A stretch of DNA of 29,147 nt, from positions 1 through 29,147 of the forward strand of contig JAQUPC010000009.1 of assembly GCA_028716765.1 (NCBI GenBank), read 5' to 3'. This document shows, one piece after another, positions 7,387 to 14,627 of the stretch. The stretch comes from Alphaproteobacteria bacterium. Its GTDB lineage: Bacteria; Pseudomonadota; Alphaproteobacteria; UBA9219. The notes under the pieces are model-generated. The model did no database searches and was not told the DNA's origin. It saw only the letters and a program-made list of their open reading frames with translations. Within the stretch, counting starts at the first letter, position 1. Every line of letters begins with the position of its first letter. A program made the translations under genes and the position numbers.

Positions 7387-7414
7387 CTGTTTTTCCGCGC
7401 CCAAACCCGCTAAA
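7387..7414 (+). repeat. 28-bp direct repeat, copy 1 (left flank of R-M locus)
   Basis: Starts CTGTTTTTCCGCG and ends CCCGCTAAA. An exact 28-nt copy is at 10477-10504, just before lpxD. The two copies bracket the MmeI-like restriction-modification gene, so this is a candidate integration or recombination boundary. Confidence 0.85.
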
Positions 7415-7462
7415 CCATTGGCGTGACGCGACACGCGGGACAGCGGCAAGAGGCTTGGGGCA

Positions 7463-8347
7463 ATGCCCATATCATGGAACGAAATCAAGGACCGGGCCCT
7501 GAAGTTTTCCCGCAAGTGGGCCGAAGAGGAGTCGGAAGACGCCGAGGCCAAGTCTTTCCTTGACGATTTTTTCAACGTCTTCGGCGTTTCGCGCCGCCGC
7601 GTGGCCACGTTCGAGCATCGCGTCAAGAAAATCGGCGGCAAGGACGGCTACATAGATTTGTTGTGGAAAAATGTTTTGCTCATCGAGCAAAAATCGCGCG
7701 GCAAGGATTTGAACCGCGCGTTTCAACAAGCCAAGGATTATTTTCCCGGCCTAAAAGACCGCGACCTTCCGCGCTACATCCTCGTTTGCGACTTTGCGCG
7801 TTTTCGCCTCTATGATCTTGAGGAAAAAACGGAGCAGGAGTTCGCGCTCAAGGAACTGCATAAATACGTAAAGCTGTTCGGTTTTATCGCCGGGTATCAA
7901 ACCACATCGTACAAGGAACAAGATCCCGTCAACGTCAAGGCCGCCGAGCGCATGGGCAGGCTGCACGACAAGCTTAAGGCCATCGGCTACGCGGGGCACG
8001 AACTGGAAGTTTATCTTGTGCGCTTGCTGTTTTGCCTCTTCGCCGAAGACACCAGCATTTTCGACCGCCGCGTGTTTCAGGATTTGATCGAACAGCGCAC
8101 CGCCGAAGACGGGAAAGACCTCGCCCAATGGCTGGCGAACCTGTTCGAAGTTCTCGATGCGCCCGAAGACAGGCGCCTCAAATCGCTCGATGAACAGCTT
8201 GCCGCGTTTCCCTATGTCAACGGAAGCCTGTTTGCCGAGCGCTTGCGCATGGCGTCGTTCGACGCCGGAATGCGCGAGAGCCTTTTGGAATGCTGCGCCC
8301 TTGACTGGAGCCGTATTTCCCCGGCCATTTTCGGCGCGTTGTTTTAA
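7463..8347 (+). CDS. MmeI-like restriction-modification protein, N-terminal part (nuclease)
   Basis: 294 residues. The start at 7463 has GAGG about 9 nt upstream. It matches the N-terminal part of MmeI-type (type IIG/IIL) enzymes, which join endonuclease, methyltransferase and target recognition in one chain of about 900 residues. A PD-(D/E)xK nuclease core is visible as D65 and E75-Q-K77 (GYIDLLWKN, LLIEQKSRG), followed by the helical spacer. The frame ends at a TAA directly after ISPAIFGALF, where the family normally continues with Q-S-V-M-D. The following codons, in the same frame, give S-V-M-D, so one CAA/CAG-to-TAA change explains the split. The piece alone would lack methylation and specificity. 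Confidence 0.8.
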   Translation: MPISWNEIKDRALKFSRKWAEEESEDAEAKSFLDDFFNVFGVSRRRVATFEHRVKKIGGKDGYIDLLWKNVLLIEQKSRGKDLNRAFQQAKDYFPGLKDRDLPRYILVCDFARFRLYDLEEKTEQEFALKELHKYVKLFGFIAGYQTTSYKEQDPVNVKAAERMGRLHDKLKAIGYAGHELEVYLVRLLFCLFAEDTSIFDRRVFQDLIEQRTAEDGKDLAQWLANLFEVLDAPEDRRLKSLDEQLAAFPYVNGSLFAERLRMASFDAGMRESLLECCALDWSRISPAIFGALF

Positions 8348-8350
8348 TCG

Positions 8351-10210
8351 GTGATGGATCAAAAGCTGCGCCGCAACCTTGGCGCGCACTACACGACGGA
8401 AAAGAATATTCTTAAGCTCATCAAGCCGCTTTTCCTCGACGAATTGCGCGAAGAGTTCGCGCGCGTCAAAACGCAGAAAAAGAAGCTTGAGGAATTTCAC
8501 AAAAAGATCGCCGGGCTCAAATTTCTCGATCCGGCTTGCGGTTGCGGAAACTTTCTTGTCATCGCCTACCGTGAATTGCGCGAACTGGAACTGGACGTGT
8601 TGCGCGTTCTGCACAAAAACGGCGGCCAGCGTTTGCTGGACGTGAAAAGCGAAATCCGATGCGACGTGGATCAATTCTACGGCATTGAGATCGAGGAGTT
8701 CCCGGCCCAGATCGCGCAAACCGCGCTGTGGCTGATGGATCACCAGATGAACATGCGCGTGTCGGAAGAGTTCGGGCAATACTTCCGCCGCTTGCCGCTC
8801 AAGAAATCGGCGGCCATCGTTTACGGCAACGCCCTGCAGCTCGACTGGCGCGATATCGTGCCGCCGAAGGAATTGAACTATATCCTCGGCAATCCGCCGT
8901 TTGGGGGGAAGCAATACCAAAGTGATGAACAGAAAGTTGATATGGCACGAGTTTTTTCGGATGTTCAAGGCGCGGGAGTCCTCGATTTTGTCGCAGCCTG
9001 GTATCGAAAAGCTGCGGACTATATGGGCGACAATAAGGCCATTAAGACTGCCTTCGTCTCAACCAACTCAATCACACAAGGCGAACAAGTCGGCGTCTTG
9101 TGGCCAGACCTACTTAAGCGCGGCGTAAAAATCCATTTTGCTCATCGCACTTTCCAATGGTCTAGCGAAGCGCGCGGTAAAGCCGCCGTCCATTGTGTGA
9201 TCGTTGGATTTGCGTTGCGTGATTGTATAGAGAAACGACTTTTCGATTATGAAACCTTGCAGGCGGAGGCGCAGGAAATTAATGCAAAGAATATAAATCC
9301 TTACCTTGTTGATGCACCCGATGTTTTCTTAGAAAAACGAAGAAAGCCAATTCAACCAGTCTCAGAAATCGCTTTTGGAAATATGCCGAATGATGGCGGC
9401 AACTTACTATTGGACGCTAGCGAACGAACTGCCCTTATTAATCTGGAACCAGATGCAAAAAAATATATAAAGCAGCTAATTGGAAGCGAAGAGTTTATAA
9501 ACAGTAGGGAAAGATATTGTCTTTGGTTAAAGGGCGTTTCGCCAACCATCCTCAAGTCTATGCCAACCGTGATGGAGCGTATAGAGAAGGTTAAACAATG
9601 CCGATTGGCTAGTGCCCGCGCTACAACCCGCGAGTTATCGAGCTTTCCAATGCTATTTGGAGAAATAAGACAACCCACAACCGATTATCTTGCCATACCT
9701 GAAGTGTCGTCCGAACGCCGCCGATATATTCCCATCGGTTTTGTAAGCAAGGAGGTTATTGCAACAAACAAGATTTACACACTTCCAAATGCAACACCTT
9801 ATCATTTTGGTATACTTAGTTCTGGCATGCATATGTCGTGGGTGCGTAGTGTATCAGGGCGATTGAAGAGTGATTATCAATACTCTGCTGGCATCGTCTA
9901 CAACAACTTCCCGTGGCCGCAGGACATTACGGATAAACAGAAACAGGCGATTGAGGATGCGGCGCAAGGCGTGCTCGACGCGCGGGCGAAACATCCCGGC
10001 GCTTCTCTGGCCACGCTTTACGATCCTTTGACCATGCCGCCGGAACTCGCCAAAGCGCACCATGTGCTCGATAGGGCCGTCGATGCCGCCTACAGCAAAC
10101 GCAAATTCTCGGGCGACAGCGACCGTGTCGCGTTCCTGTTCGAACTGTATCAGCAAATCGCCAGCCCGCTCGAGGCGAAGAAAGCCAAGCGGCGGAAGAC
10201 GGGCGGGTAG
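8351..10210 (+). CDS. MmeI-like restriction-modification protein, methyltransferase/TRD part
   Basis: About 619 residues if a GTG at 8351 is used; an ATG follows directly, but no Shine-Dalgarno is visible, as expected for the interior of a broken gene. The SAM-binding motif I is DPACGCGNF at residues 60-68 and the catalytic motif IV is NPPF at 181-184, which marks an N6-adenine methyltransferase. The region after about residue 185 is the target recognition part, and the C-terminal NNFPWPQ segment is typical of the family. The sequence from about 8910 to 9900 is clearly more AT-rich than both flanks, which suggests swapping of the specificity module. Same frame as the upstream piece, separated by TAA TCG. 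It could act as a stand-alone methyltransferase if re-initiation occurs. Confidence 0.8.
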   Translation: MMDQKLRRNLGAHYTTEKNILKLIKPLFLDELREEFARVKTQKKKLEEFHKKIAGLKFLDPACGCGNFLVIAYRELRELELDVLRVLHKNGGQRLLDVKSEIRCDVDQFYGIEIEEFPAQIAQTALWLMDHQMNMRVSEEFGQYFRRLPLKKSAAIVYGNALQLDWRDIVPPKELNYILGNPPFGGKQYQSDEQKVDMARVFSDVQGAGVLDFVAAWYRKAADYMGDNKAIKTAFVSTNSITQGEQVGVLWPDLLKRGVKIHFAHRTFQWSSEARGKAAVHCVIVGFALRDCIEKRLFDYETLQAEAQEINAKNINPYLVDAPDVFLEKRRKPIQPVSEIAFGNMPNDGGNLLLDASERTALINLEPDAKKYIKQLIGSEEFINSRERYCLWLKGVSPTILKSMPTVMERIEKVKQCRLASARATTRELSSFPMLFGEIRQPTTDYLAIPEVSSERRRYIPIGFVSKEVIATNKIYTLPNATPYHFGILSSGMHMSWVRSVSGRLKSDYQYSAGIVYNNFPWPQDITDKQKQAIEDAAQGVLDARAKHPGASLATLYDPLTMPPELAKAHHVLDRAVDAAYSKRKFSGDSDRVAFLFELYQQIASPLEAKKAKRRKTGG

Positions 10211-10234
10211 GGCGTTTCCCGATTCAATAGAATT

Positions 10235-10421
10235 GTCATTCCGGACAATTTTCTGTTCGACTGCGTAAGCGGGCGAAAGAAAATTGATCCGGAATCCAGT
10301 TTGTTTTTCAGCCAGATAACAATAAAACTGGATTCCGGGTTCCCGTTACTCACTCGATGCATCGCCTGTTTTTAAAAAGGCATTTATGGTTCAGCGAGTG
10401 AGTGACAGGCCCCGGAATGAC
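10235..10421. repeat. MITE/REP-like element with nested inverted repeats
   Basis: Bounded by a 10-bp inverted repeat, GTCATTCCGG at 10235-10244 and CCGGAATGAC at 10412-10421. Inside lie a perfect 14-bp inverted repeat (10289-10302 with 10325-10338) and a 9-bp one (ACTCACTCG at 10348-10356 with CGAGTGAGT at 10395-10403). AATTGTC/GACAATT at 10231-10250 forms a further small hairpin over the left end. No coding frame. It occupies most of the spacer between the R-M gene and lpxD. Confidence 0.65.
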
Positions 10422-10476
10422 GCCTGTGGGGTGACCTTGCCTATGGAGAGGGGCAAACAGCACCCCTCACAACCCT

Positions 10477-10504
10477 CTGTTTTTCCGCGCCCAAACCCGC
10501 TAAA
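10477..10504 (+). repeat. 28-bp direct repeat, copy 2 (right flank of R-M locus)
   Basis: Exact copy of 7387-7414. It ends only 8 nt before the lpxD ATG at 10513, so whatever inserted between the repeats replaced the whole native upstream region of lpxD. Confidence 0.85.
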
Positions 10505-10512
10505 ACATAATT

Positions 10513-11616
10513 ATGGCAAAGCAATACACGATGAAGGCGCTGGCCGAAGCGCTTGAAGGCAAGCTGACCGGCGACGGTTCCCTTCCGATTAAGCGGGTGA
10601 CGCATCCGGCGGACGCGCAGGACGCGTATGATCTTGCGCTGGCGATGGACAAGAATCTTTTGCCTCTTCTGGCCTCGAGCGGCGCGCGCGCCGCGGTGAT
10701 CGCGGACGAGGCGGCGGCCGAAGCGGGCGCGCTTGCGGCCTGCATCGTCGTGAGCCGTCCGCGCCTTGCGATGGCGAAGCTGACGAACCTGTTCGCCGAA
10801 GAGATCGAGGCCGTGCCCGGCGTTCATCCGTCGGCCATCGTCGAGAAAGGCGCGATCATCGGCAAGGGTGCTGCCATCGGCGCGATGAGTTATGTTTGCG
10901 CCCGCGCCAACATCGGCGCGGATAGCGTTTTGCACCCGCATGTTTATGTCGGCCCCGAAGCCGTGATCGGCGAAGGCGCGCTAATTCATGCCGGGGTGAA
11001 AATAGGCGCGCGGGTGAAGATCGGCGCGCGCTGCATCATCCATTTCAACGCGTCCATCGGCGCGGACGGCTTCAGCTTCGTGACGCCGGAGGCGGGCAGC
11101 GTCGAAGCCGCCAAGGCGACGGGCGCCGTCGGCGCCGTTAACGCGGAACTGATCCGCATCGCTTCGCTTGGCACGGTCGAAATCGGCGACGGCGTCGAGA
11201 TCGGCGCAAACACCTCCATCGACCGCGGCACGGTGGCCGCCACGCGCATCGGCCACGGCACTAAAATCGACAATCAGGTTCAGATCGGCCACAACGTCGT
11301 GATCGGCGACAACTGCCTGATCTGCGGCCGCGTCGGCATCGCAGGGAGCGTGACGATCGGCAACCGCGTGGTGCTCGGCGGAGCCGCGGGCGTGGCGGAT
11401 CATGTAAGAATCGGCGACGACGCCATCGTTATGGGTATGAGCGGCGTTGGCAGCAACGTGCCGCCGAAAATCATCGTCGGCGGCGTTCCGGCCAAGCCGC
11501 GCGCGCGCGCCATCGAGGAGCAATTTATGCTCGGGCGCCTTAAATCGCTGTTTAATAAGGTCGAATCGCTCGTGGGCCGCGTGGATGTGCTTGAGCGCGG
11601 GACCAAAACCGATTAG
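10513..11616 (+). CDS. lpxD: UDP-3-O-(3-hydroxyacyl)glucosamine N-acyltransferase (LpxD)
   Basis: 367 residues. Residues about 1-100 form the LpxD N-terminal uridine-binding domain. The rest is a left-handed beta-helix of hexapeptide repeats ([33 protein letters not shown]) with the family signatures [13 protein letters not shown] and [12 protein letters not shown], and a C-terminal helix. LpxD transfers the second 3-hydroxyacyl chain from ACP onto the lipid A precursor in the cytoplasm. An ACP gene follows after 27 nt, and a ketosynthase gene lies beyond. No Shine-Dalgarno is visible before the ATG. The copy is not in the usual bamA-lpxD-fabZ-lpxA cluster within this window, so it may be a second, specialised LpxD. 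Confidence 0.9.
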   Translation: MAKQYTMKALAEALEGKLTGDGSLPIKRVTHPADAQDAYDLALAMDKNLLPLLASSGARAAVIADEAAAEAGALAACIVVSRPRLAMAKLTNLFAEEIEAVPGVHPSAIVEKGAIIGKGAAIGAMSYVCARANIGADSVLHPHVYVGPEAVIGEGALIHAGVKIGARVKIGARCIIHFNASIGADGFSFVTPEAGSVEAAKATGAVGAVNAELIRIASLGTVEIGDGVEIGANTSIDRGTVAATRIGHGTKIDNQVQIGHNVVIGDNCLICGRVGIAGSVTIGNRVVLGGAAGVADHVRIGDDAIVMGMSGVGSNVPPKIIVGGVPAKPRARAIEEQFMLGRLKSLFNKVESLVGRVDVLERGTKTD

Positions 11617-11643
11617 GCTTGTTCAATTCATGAGGTGAAAGCC

Positions 11644-11907
11644 ATGTCCCAGATTGACGACATTCTCGATATTGTGGCCGAAAAAGCTATGGTGGACCGC
11701 GGCAAGCTCGTGCCCGAAGCCAAATTGAGCGATCTCAACATCAGTTCGCTCGATATGGTCGAGGTCATTTTTGCGCTTGAAGACAAGCTCGGCATCGAAA
11801 TGCCGTTCAACGCCAACACCAACGCGCAGGAGTTCCAGACGCTCGGCGACGTCATCGCCGCCGTGGAGAAACAGCTTGCAGCGAAGGAGGCCAAGTCGGC
11901 TGGTTAA
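11644..11907 (+). CDS. Acyl carrier protein, specialised (AcpXL-like)
   Basis: 87 residues from the ATG at 11644, which has GAGG 8 nt upstream; a GTG at 11635 overlaps that site and is unlikely. The phosphopantetheine site reads NISSLDMVEV, where ordinary ACPs have D-S-L-D: the serine is kept but the preceding aspartate is serine. The following helix (FALEDKLGIEMPF) is typical. The context with lpxD and a FabF-type enzyme, and the resemblance to AcpXL, suggest a carrier for long acyl chains of lipid A or another lipid rather than housekeeping fatty acid synthesis. That specific role is inference. Confidence 0.85.
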   Translation: MSQIDDILDIVAEKAMVDRGKLVPEAKLSDLNISSLDMVEVIFALEDKLGIEMPFNANTNAQEFQTLGDVIAAVEKQLAAKEAKSAG

Positions 11908-11921
11908 ATCCGAGCCGGTTA

Positions 11922-11936
11922 TTAAGCTTTTCTTAA
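11922..11936 (+). promoter_or_regulatory. Perfect TTAA-N7-TTAA (CtrA-like) box upstream of cassette protein D
   Basis: TTAA at 11922-11925 and 11933-11936 with exactly seven bases between, 48 nt before the ATG at 11985, in the gap behind the acp stop. Confidence 0.55.
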
Positions 11937-11984
11937 TGGTTAGCTTAGCAAAATGGACTGGATTTTCTGACCCTGAGGCCTGCC

Positions 11985-12503
11985 ATGCGTTCTCTTCCCG
12001 CCCTTTCCGTTCTTGTCATGCTGGGCTTTCTGGCCGCGCCAGCTCAAGCTGCTTCGGCGATACCCGACGACTTTATACCAACGCATGCTTGCGGCACGTT
12101 GGGCACAACCCACATGGCCTATGATAACTCCAGCCTTGTCATTTGTGCTCTGGATACAGGAGTCGCTTCAGAATCCGTTACCTGTGAAACGGGGGGCGGC
12201 TGCACATGGAAGGCGATGTCGGGAGGCATTCCAATCGGCACTATTGTTATGTGGTCTGGAGCTATAGGAAGTATTCCGACGGGCTGGCATCTTTGTGATG
12301 GATTAGACGGAACACCGGATTTGCGAGGCAGCTTCGTTTATGGAGCGCCGGCAGGCAATAATCCAGGAGGACCACATTATATGGCAGTTTCTGGAAGTGA
12401 CTGGGGTCCGATAACTACTCCTGGAGGTTGTGGAATTTATTGTGGTGGATGGTCTGTATCGCCCAACCGATATTACTATGTAGCCTTTATAATAAAGCAG
12501 TGA
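11985..12503 (+). CDS. Secreted cassette protein D with phage tail-collar domain
   Basis: 172 residues. A signal peptide ends at AQAASA, and GAGG lies 8 nt upstream of the start. The head module (HACGTLGTTHMAYDNSSLVIC ... CTWKAMSGG) is nearly identical in pattern to protein B. The tail is a phage tail-collar-type domain (IPIGTIVMWSGAIGS, IPTGWHLCDG, TPDLRGSFVYGA), found at the tips of phage tail fibres and in some bacterial surface proteins. The tail is visibly more AT-rich than the head, consistent with a swapped 3' module. The gene interrupts the lpxD-acp / fabF group, 77 nt behind acp, and has its own CtrA-like box. A surface receptor-binding role is inferred from the domain. Confidence 0.8.
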   Translation: MRSLPALSVLVMLGFLAAPAQAASAIPDDFIPTHACGTLGTTHMAYDNSSLVICALDTGVASESVTCETGGGCTWKAMSGGIPIGTIVMWSGAIGSIPTGWHLCDGLDGTPDLRGSFVYGAPAGNNPGGPHYMAVSGSDWGPITTPGGCGIYCGGWSVSPNRYYYVAFIIKQ

Positions 12504-12520
12504 AGTTTCGTTTGCTTGCA

Positions 12521-12748
12521 TTATGAAACCATGAGCAGGACAAACGTATGTTTGAAGCCCCTTTGTGTCAGCCCATGGCGGTGTTTTAGCCCTTTGTTCC
12601 AATCCTTGCCCGTGCCGGGCTCCAGCGGCATTTGGCGCACTTTGCATTGGGCGGGAGCCAGCGCCCGCAATTCGTTGACCAACAGACCGCCGATGTCATC
12701 CATACCAAACGCCAGAATAATCACCGGGCCGTCAGGCATCCTTTCCAT
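12521..12748 (-). CDS. Possible small or truncated protein, unknown
   Basis: 75 residues. The first 50 (MERMPDGPVIILAFGMDDIGG...) show GC-rich third positions and a plausible beta-strand/glycine-turn start, but the last 25 residues lose this and look like random readthrough. It could be the 5' remnant of a gene disrupted when cassette D arrived, or noise. No ribosome binding site of note and no family recognised. Confidence 0.25.
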   Translation of the reverse strand: MERMPDGPVIILAFGMDDIGGLLVNELRALAPAQCKVRQMPLEPGTGKDWNKGLKHRHGLTQRGFKHTFVLLMVS

Positions 12749-12754
12749 GCCGGT

Positions 12755-12820
12755 GAGGCCCTTGTTTTAAATCTTAATCCCGTATTGGCCGCCTTTGTAA
12801 TGAGGCGGTAAAAGGGCCTC
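12755..12820. repeat. Nested inverted repeats upstream of the ketosynthase gene
   Basis: GAGGCCCTT at 12755-12763 pairs with AAGGGCCTC at 12812-12820. Inside, CCGCCT at 12789-12794 pairs with AGGCGG at 12803-12808. It could be a structured leader, a small repeat element or a rho-independent-like structure; no U-tract follows. The rest of 12504-12995 holds no convincing gene. Confidence 0.45.
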
Positions 12821-12995
12821 TAGCCGCGCTTATTGCTTTCATCCACTGCGACCGTTTTTGAAAGGTTGTGGCGACAGAAAAATATATCTATCTATATTCT
12901 CTCGCATCATTTCCTTGCGTCCGGCGAGCGTCCGCGCGTTACCGCAAGAGAAACGGTAAACTTTGTAACCAAATGAAAAATTGAGATAAAAAAGA

Positions 12996-14216
12996 ATGAA
13001 CAACAACCGCCGCATTGTGATCACGGGCATGGGAGTCGTCAGTCCTATCGGGCTGGACGTGTCCGCGTTCCGGCAAAACCTTTTCAACGGCGTTTGCGGC
13101 ATCGAAAGCGTCAATTTTCCCTACCGCGGCAAGGAGGTGCGCTTCCCCGCCGCGCCGGTGAAGAACTTCGACGTCTCTCTCTACATGGACGCGAAAAAGG
13201 CCGGGCTTCTGGACCGCTTTTCGCAATTCGCCGTGGCGGCGGCTTCGCAGGCGATGAAGGATTCCGGCCTTGTGCTCACGCCGGAGACGGCCGAGCGCAT
13301 GGCTGTCATCACGGGCACGGGAGTCGGCGGCCAGAACACGCTTGAAGACTCTTACATGAAATTGCTTGGCGACGGTCCGCCGCGCGTGCATCCGTTCACC
13401 ATTCCGCGCCTCATGGCGAACGCGGGATCGAGCCAGATCAGCATGGCGCTCGGCATCACCGGGCCCGGCTTCACGGTAGCGAGCGCGTGCGCCTCGGCCA
13501 TCCACGCGATGGGCGTGACGTTGTACATGCTGCGCTCGGGTCTGTTCGACAGGGCGATTACGGGGGGCTCGGAATCCTGCCTGACGTTCGGAACGCTGAA
13601 AGGATGGGAGGCTCTGCGCGTCATGGCGCCGGACGTTTGCCGCCCGTTCTCGCAAGGCCGCGCGGGCATGGTGATCGGCGAAGGCGCGGGGATGTTCGTT
13701 CTCGAAACGCTGGAGGCGGCGCAGAAACGCGGCGCGAAAATCTACGCCGAACTGGCCGGATTCGGCATGAGTTCCGACGCAGGCGATCTGACGTCTCCTG
13801 ACGTTGGCGGCGCGGCGCGGGCCGTTGTTAATGCCCTGAAAGATTCCGGCTTGAGGCCCGAAGACGTCGACTACATCAACGCGCACGGTACCGGCACACG
13901 CATCAACGACCTTACGGAAACGGCCGTCGTTAAAAAGGTGTTCGGCGATCACGCGAAGAAAATGCCGGTTTCGTCCAGCAAATCGATGTTCGGCCACGCG
14001 CTCGGCGCGGCGGGCGCGCTCGAAATGCTGGCGACCATTTTGGCCGTGCGCGAAAACAAGGCGCCGCCCACGGTGAATTACCTCGGCTCCGATCCCGAAT
14101 GCGACCTCGACGTCGTGCCGAACGTGGCGCGGGAAGTATCCATCCGCACGGCGCTTAACAATTCCTTTGCCTTCGGCGGCTTGAACGCCGTGGTGGCGGT
14201 AAAGAAGGCGGACTGA
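12996..14216 (+). CDS. Beta-ketoacyl-ACP synthase, FabF/KAS II type
   Basis: 406 residues of the thiolase fold. The nucleophile is Cys165 in SACAS, and the two catalytic histidines are His297 (NAHGTGT) and His334 (MFGHALGAAG), with the SSSKS lysine and the terminal NNSFAFGGLNA loop. It condenses malonyl-ACP with acyl-ACP. With LpxD and a non-standard ACP nearby it is more likely a dedicated elongation enzyme for unusual acyl chains (as FabF1XL/F2XL in rhizobial lipid A) than the housekeeping FabF. Ribosome binding site weak (AAAAAGA). It is cut off from acp by the secreted cassette D and about 490 nt of spacer. Confidence 0.9.
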   Translation: MNNNRRIVITGMGVVSPIGLDVSAFRQNLFNGVCGIESVNFPYRGKEVRFPAAPVKNFDVSLYMDAKKAGLLDRFSQFAVAAASQAMKDSGLVLTPETAERMAVITGTGVGGQNTLEDSYMKLLGDGPPRVHPFTIPRLMANAGSSQISMALGITGPGFTVASACASAIHAMGVTLYMLRSGLFDRAITGGSESCLTFGTLKGWEALRVMAPDVCRPFSQGRAGMVIGEGAGMFVLETLEAAQKRGAKIYAELAGFGMSSDAGDLTSPDVGGAARAVVNALKDSGLRPEDVDYINAHGTGTRINDLTETAVVKKVFGDHAKKMPVSSSKSMFGHALGAAGALEMLATILAVRENKAPPTVNYLGSDPECDLDVVPNVAREVSIRTALNNSFAFGGLNAVVAVKKAD

Positions 14217-14368
14217 GGGCTTTAACCAAACGCCGGGCCCCTGTGCCATATCGCGGTAAGGTTTTTTCGAAGGCGGAATGAGTTGAGTGACGGGGTTAAG
14301 CGTTTTTCAGGCTTAATAAATTGCCTGGATCTCCGGGTTTTTCAAAGCTTAAGGCCTTTTTCGATTAG

Positions 14369-14388
14369 ATCCCCGCCTTCGCGGGGAT
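14369..14388. repeat. REP-like palindrome (8-bp stem, CTTC loop)
   Basis: ATCCCCGC-cttc-GCGGGGAT, related to the palindrome at 7257-7276. A degenerate third relative (GGATCCCCGGGTTCG) follows near 14418. The 14217-14627 spacer otherwise holds only these repeats and the promoter region of the next gene. Confidence 0.7.
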
Positions 14389-14501
14389 ACGGCGTTTTCC
14401 AGCCCCTTTATTTTGCATGGATCCCCGGGTTCGCGCCTTGCGGCGCGCCCCGAGGATAAGGCTTTGGCTAATTTCGCTTCGCTCAATAAGCAAAGCCTTA
14501 A

Positions 14502-14516
14502 TTAAGCTAAAATTAA
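14502..14516 (+). promoter_or_regulatory. Perfect TTAA-N7-TTAA (CtrA-like) box before the T4SS-associated block
   Basis: TTAA at 14502-14505 and 14513-14516 with seven bases between; a further TTAA abuts at 14498. It is 111 nt before the first gene (14628) of the long co-directional block. Confidence 0.5.
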
Positions 14517-14627
14517 GCACAAAGGCCGAAGATATCAGAGTGGGCCAAGGTGTCATACCCATTGGCAAAACGGGGTGGACGGCGCTAGGCTGGCGATCAT
14601 TTCCGGCCGTGAATCGAAAGAGCTTTC

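Noticed and set aside
7751..8968. 405-residue minus-strand open frame
   Set aside because: Antisense to the MmeI-like gene and it spans both pieces; composition reflects GC-rich codons of the opposite strand.
10441..11523. Minus-strand open frames opposite lpxD
   Set aside because: Low-complexity Ala/Asp/His products of the hexapeptide-repeat antisense.
12939..14249. 436-residue minus-strand open frame
   Set aside because: Antisense of the ketosynthase, rich in arginine and histidine, a typical shadow.
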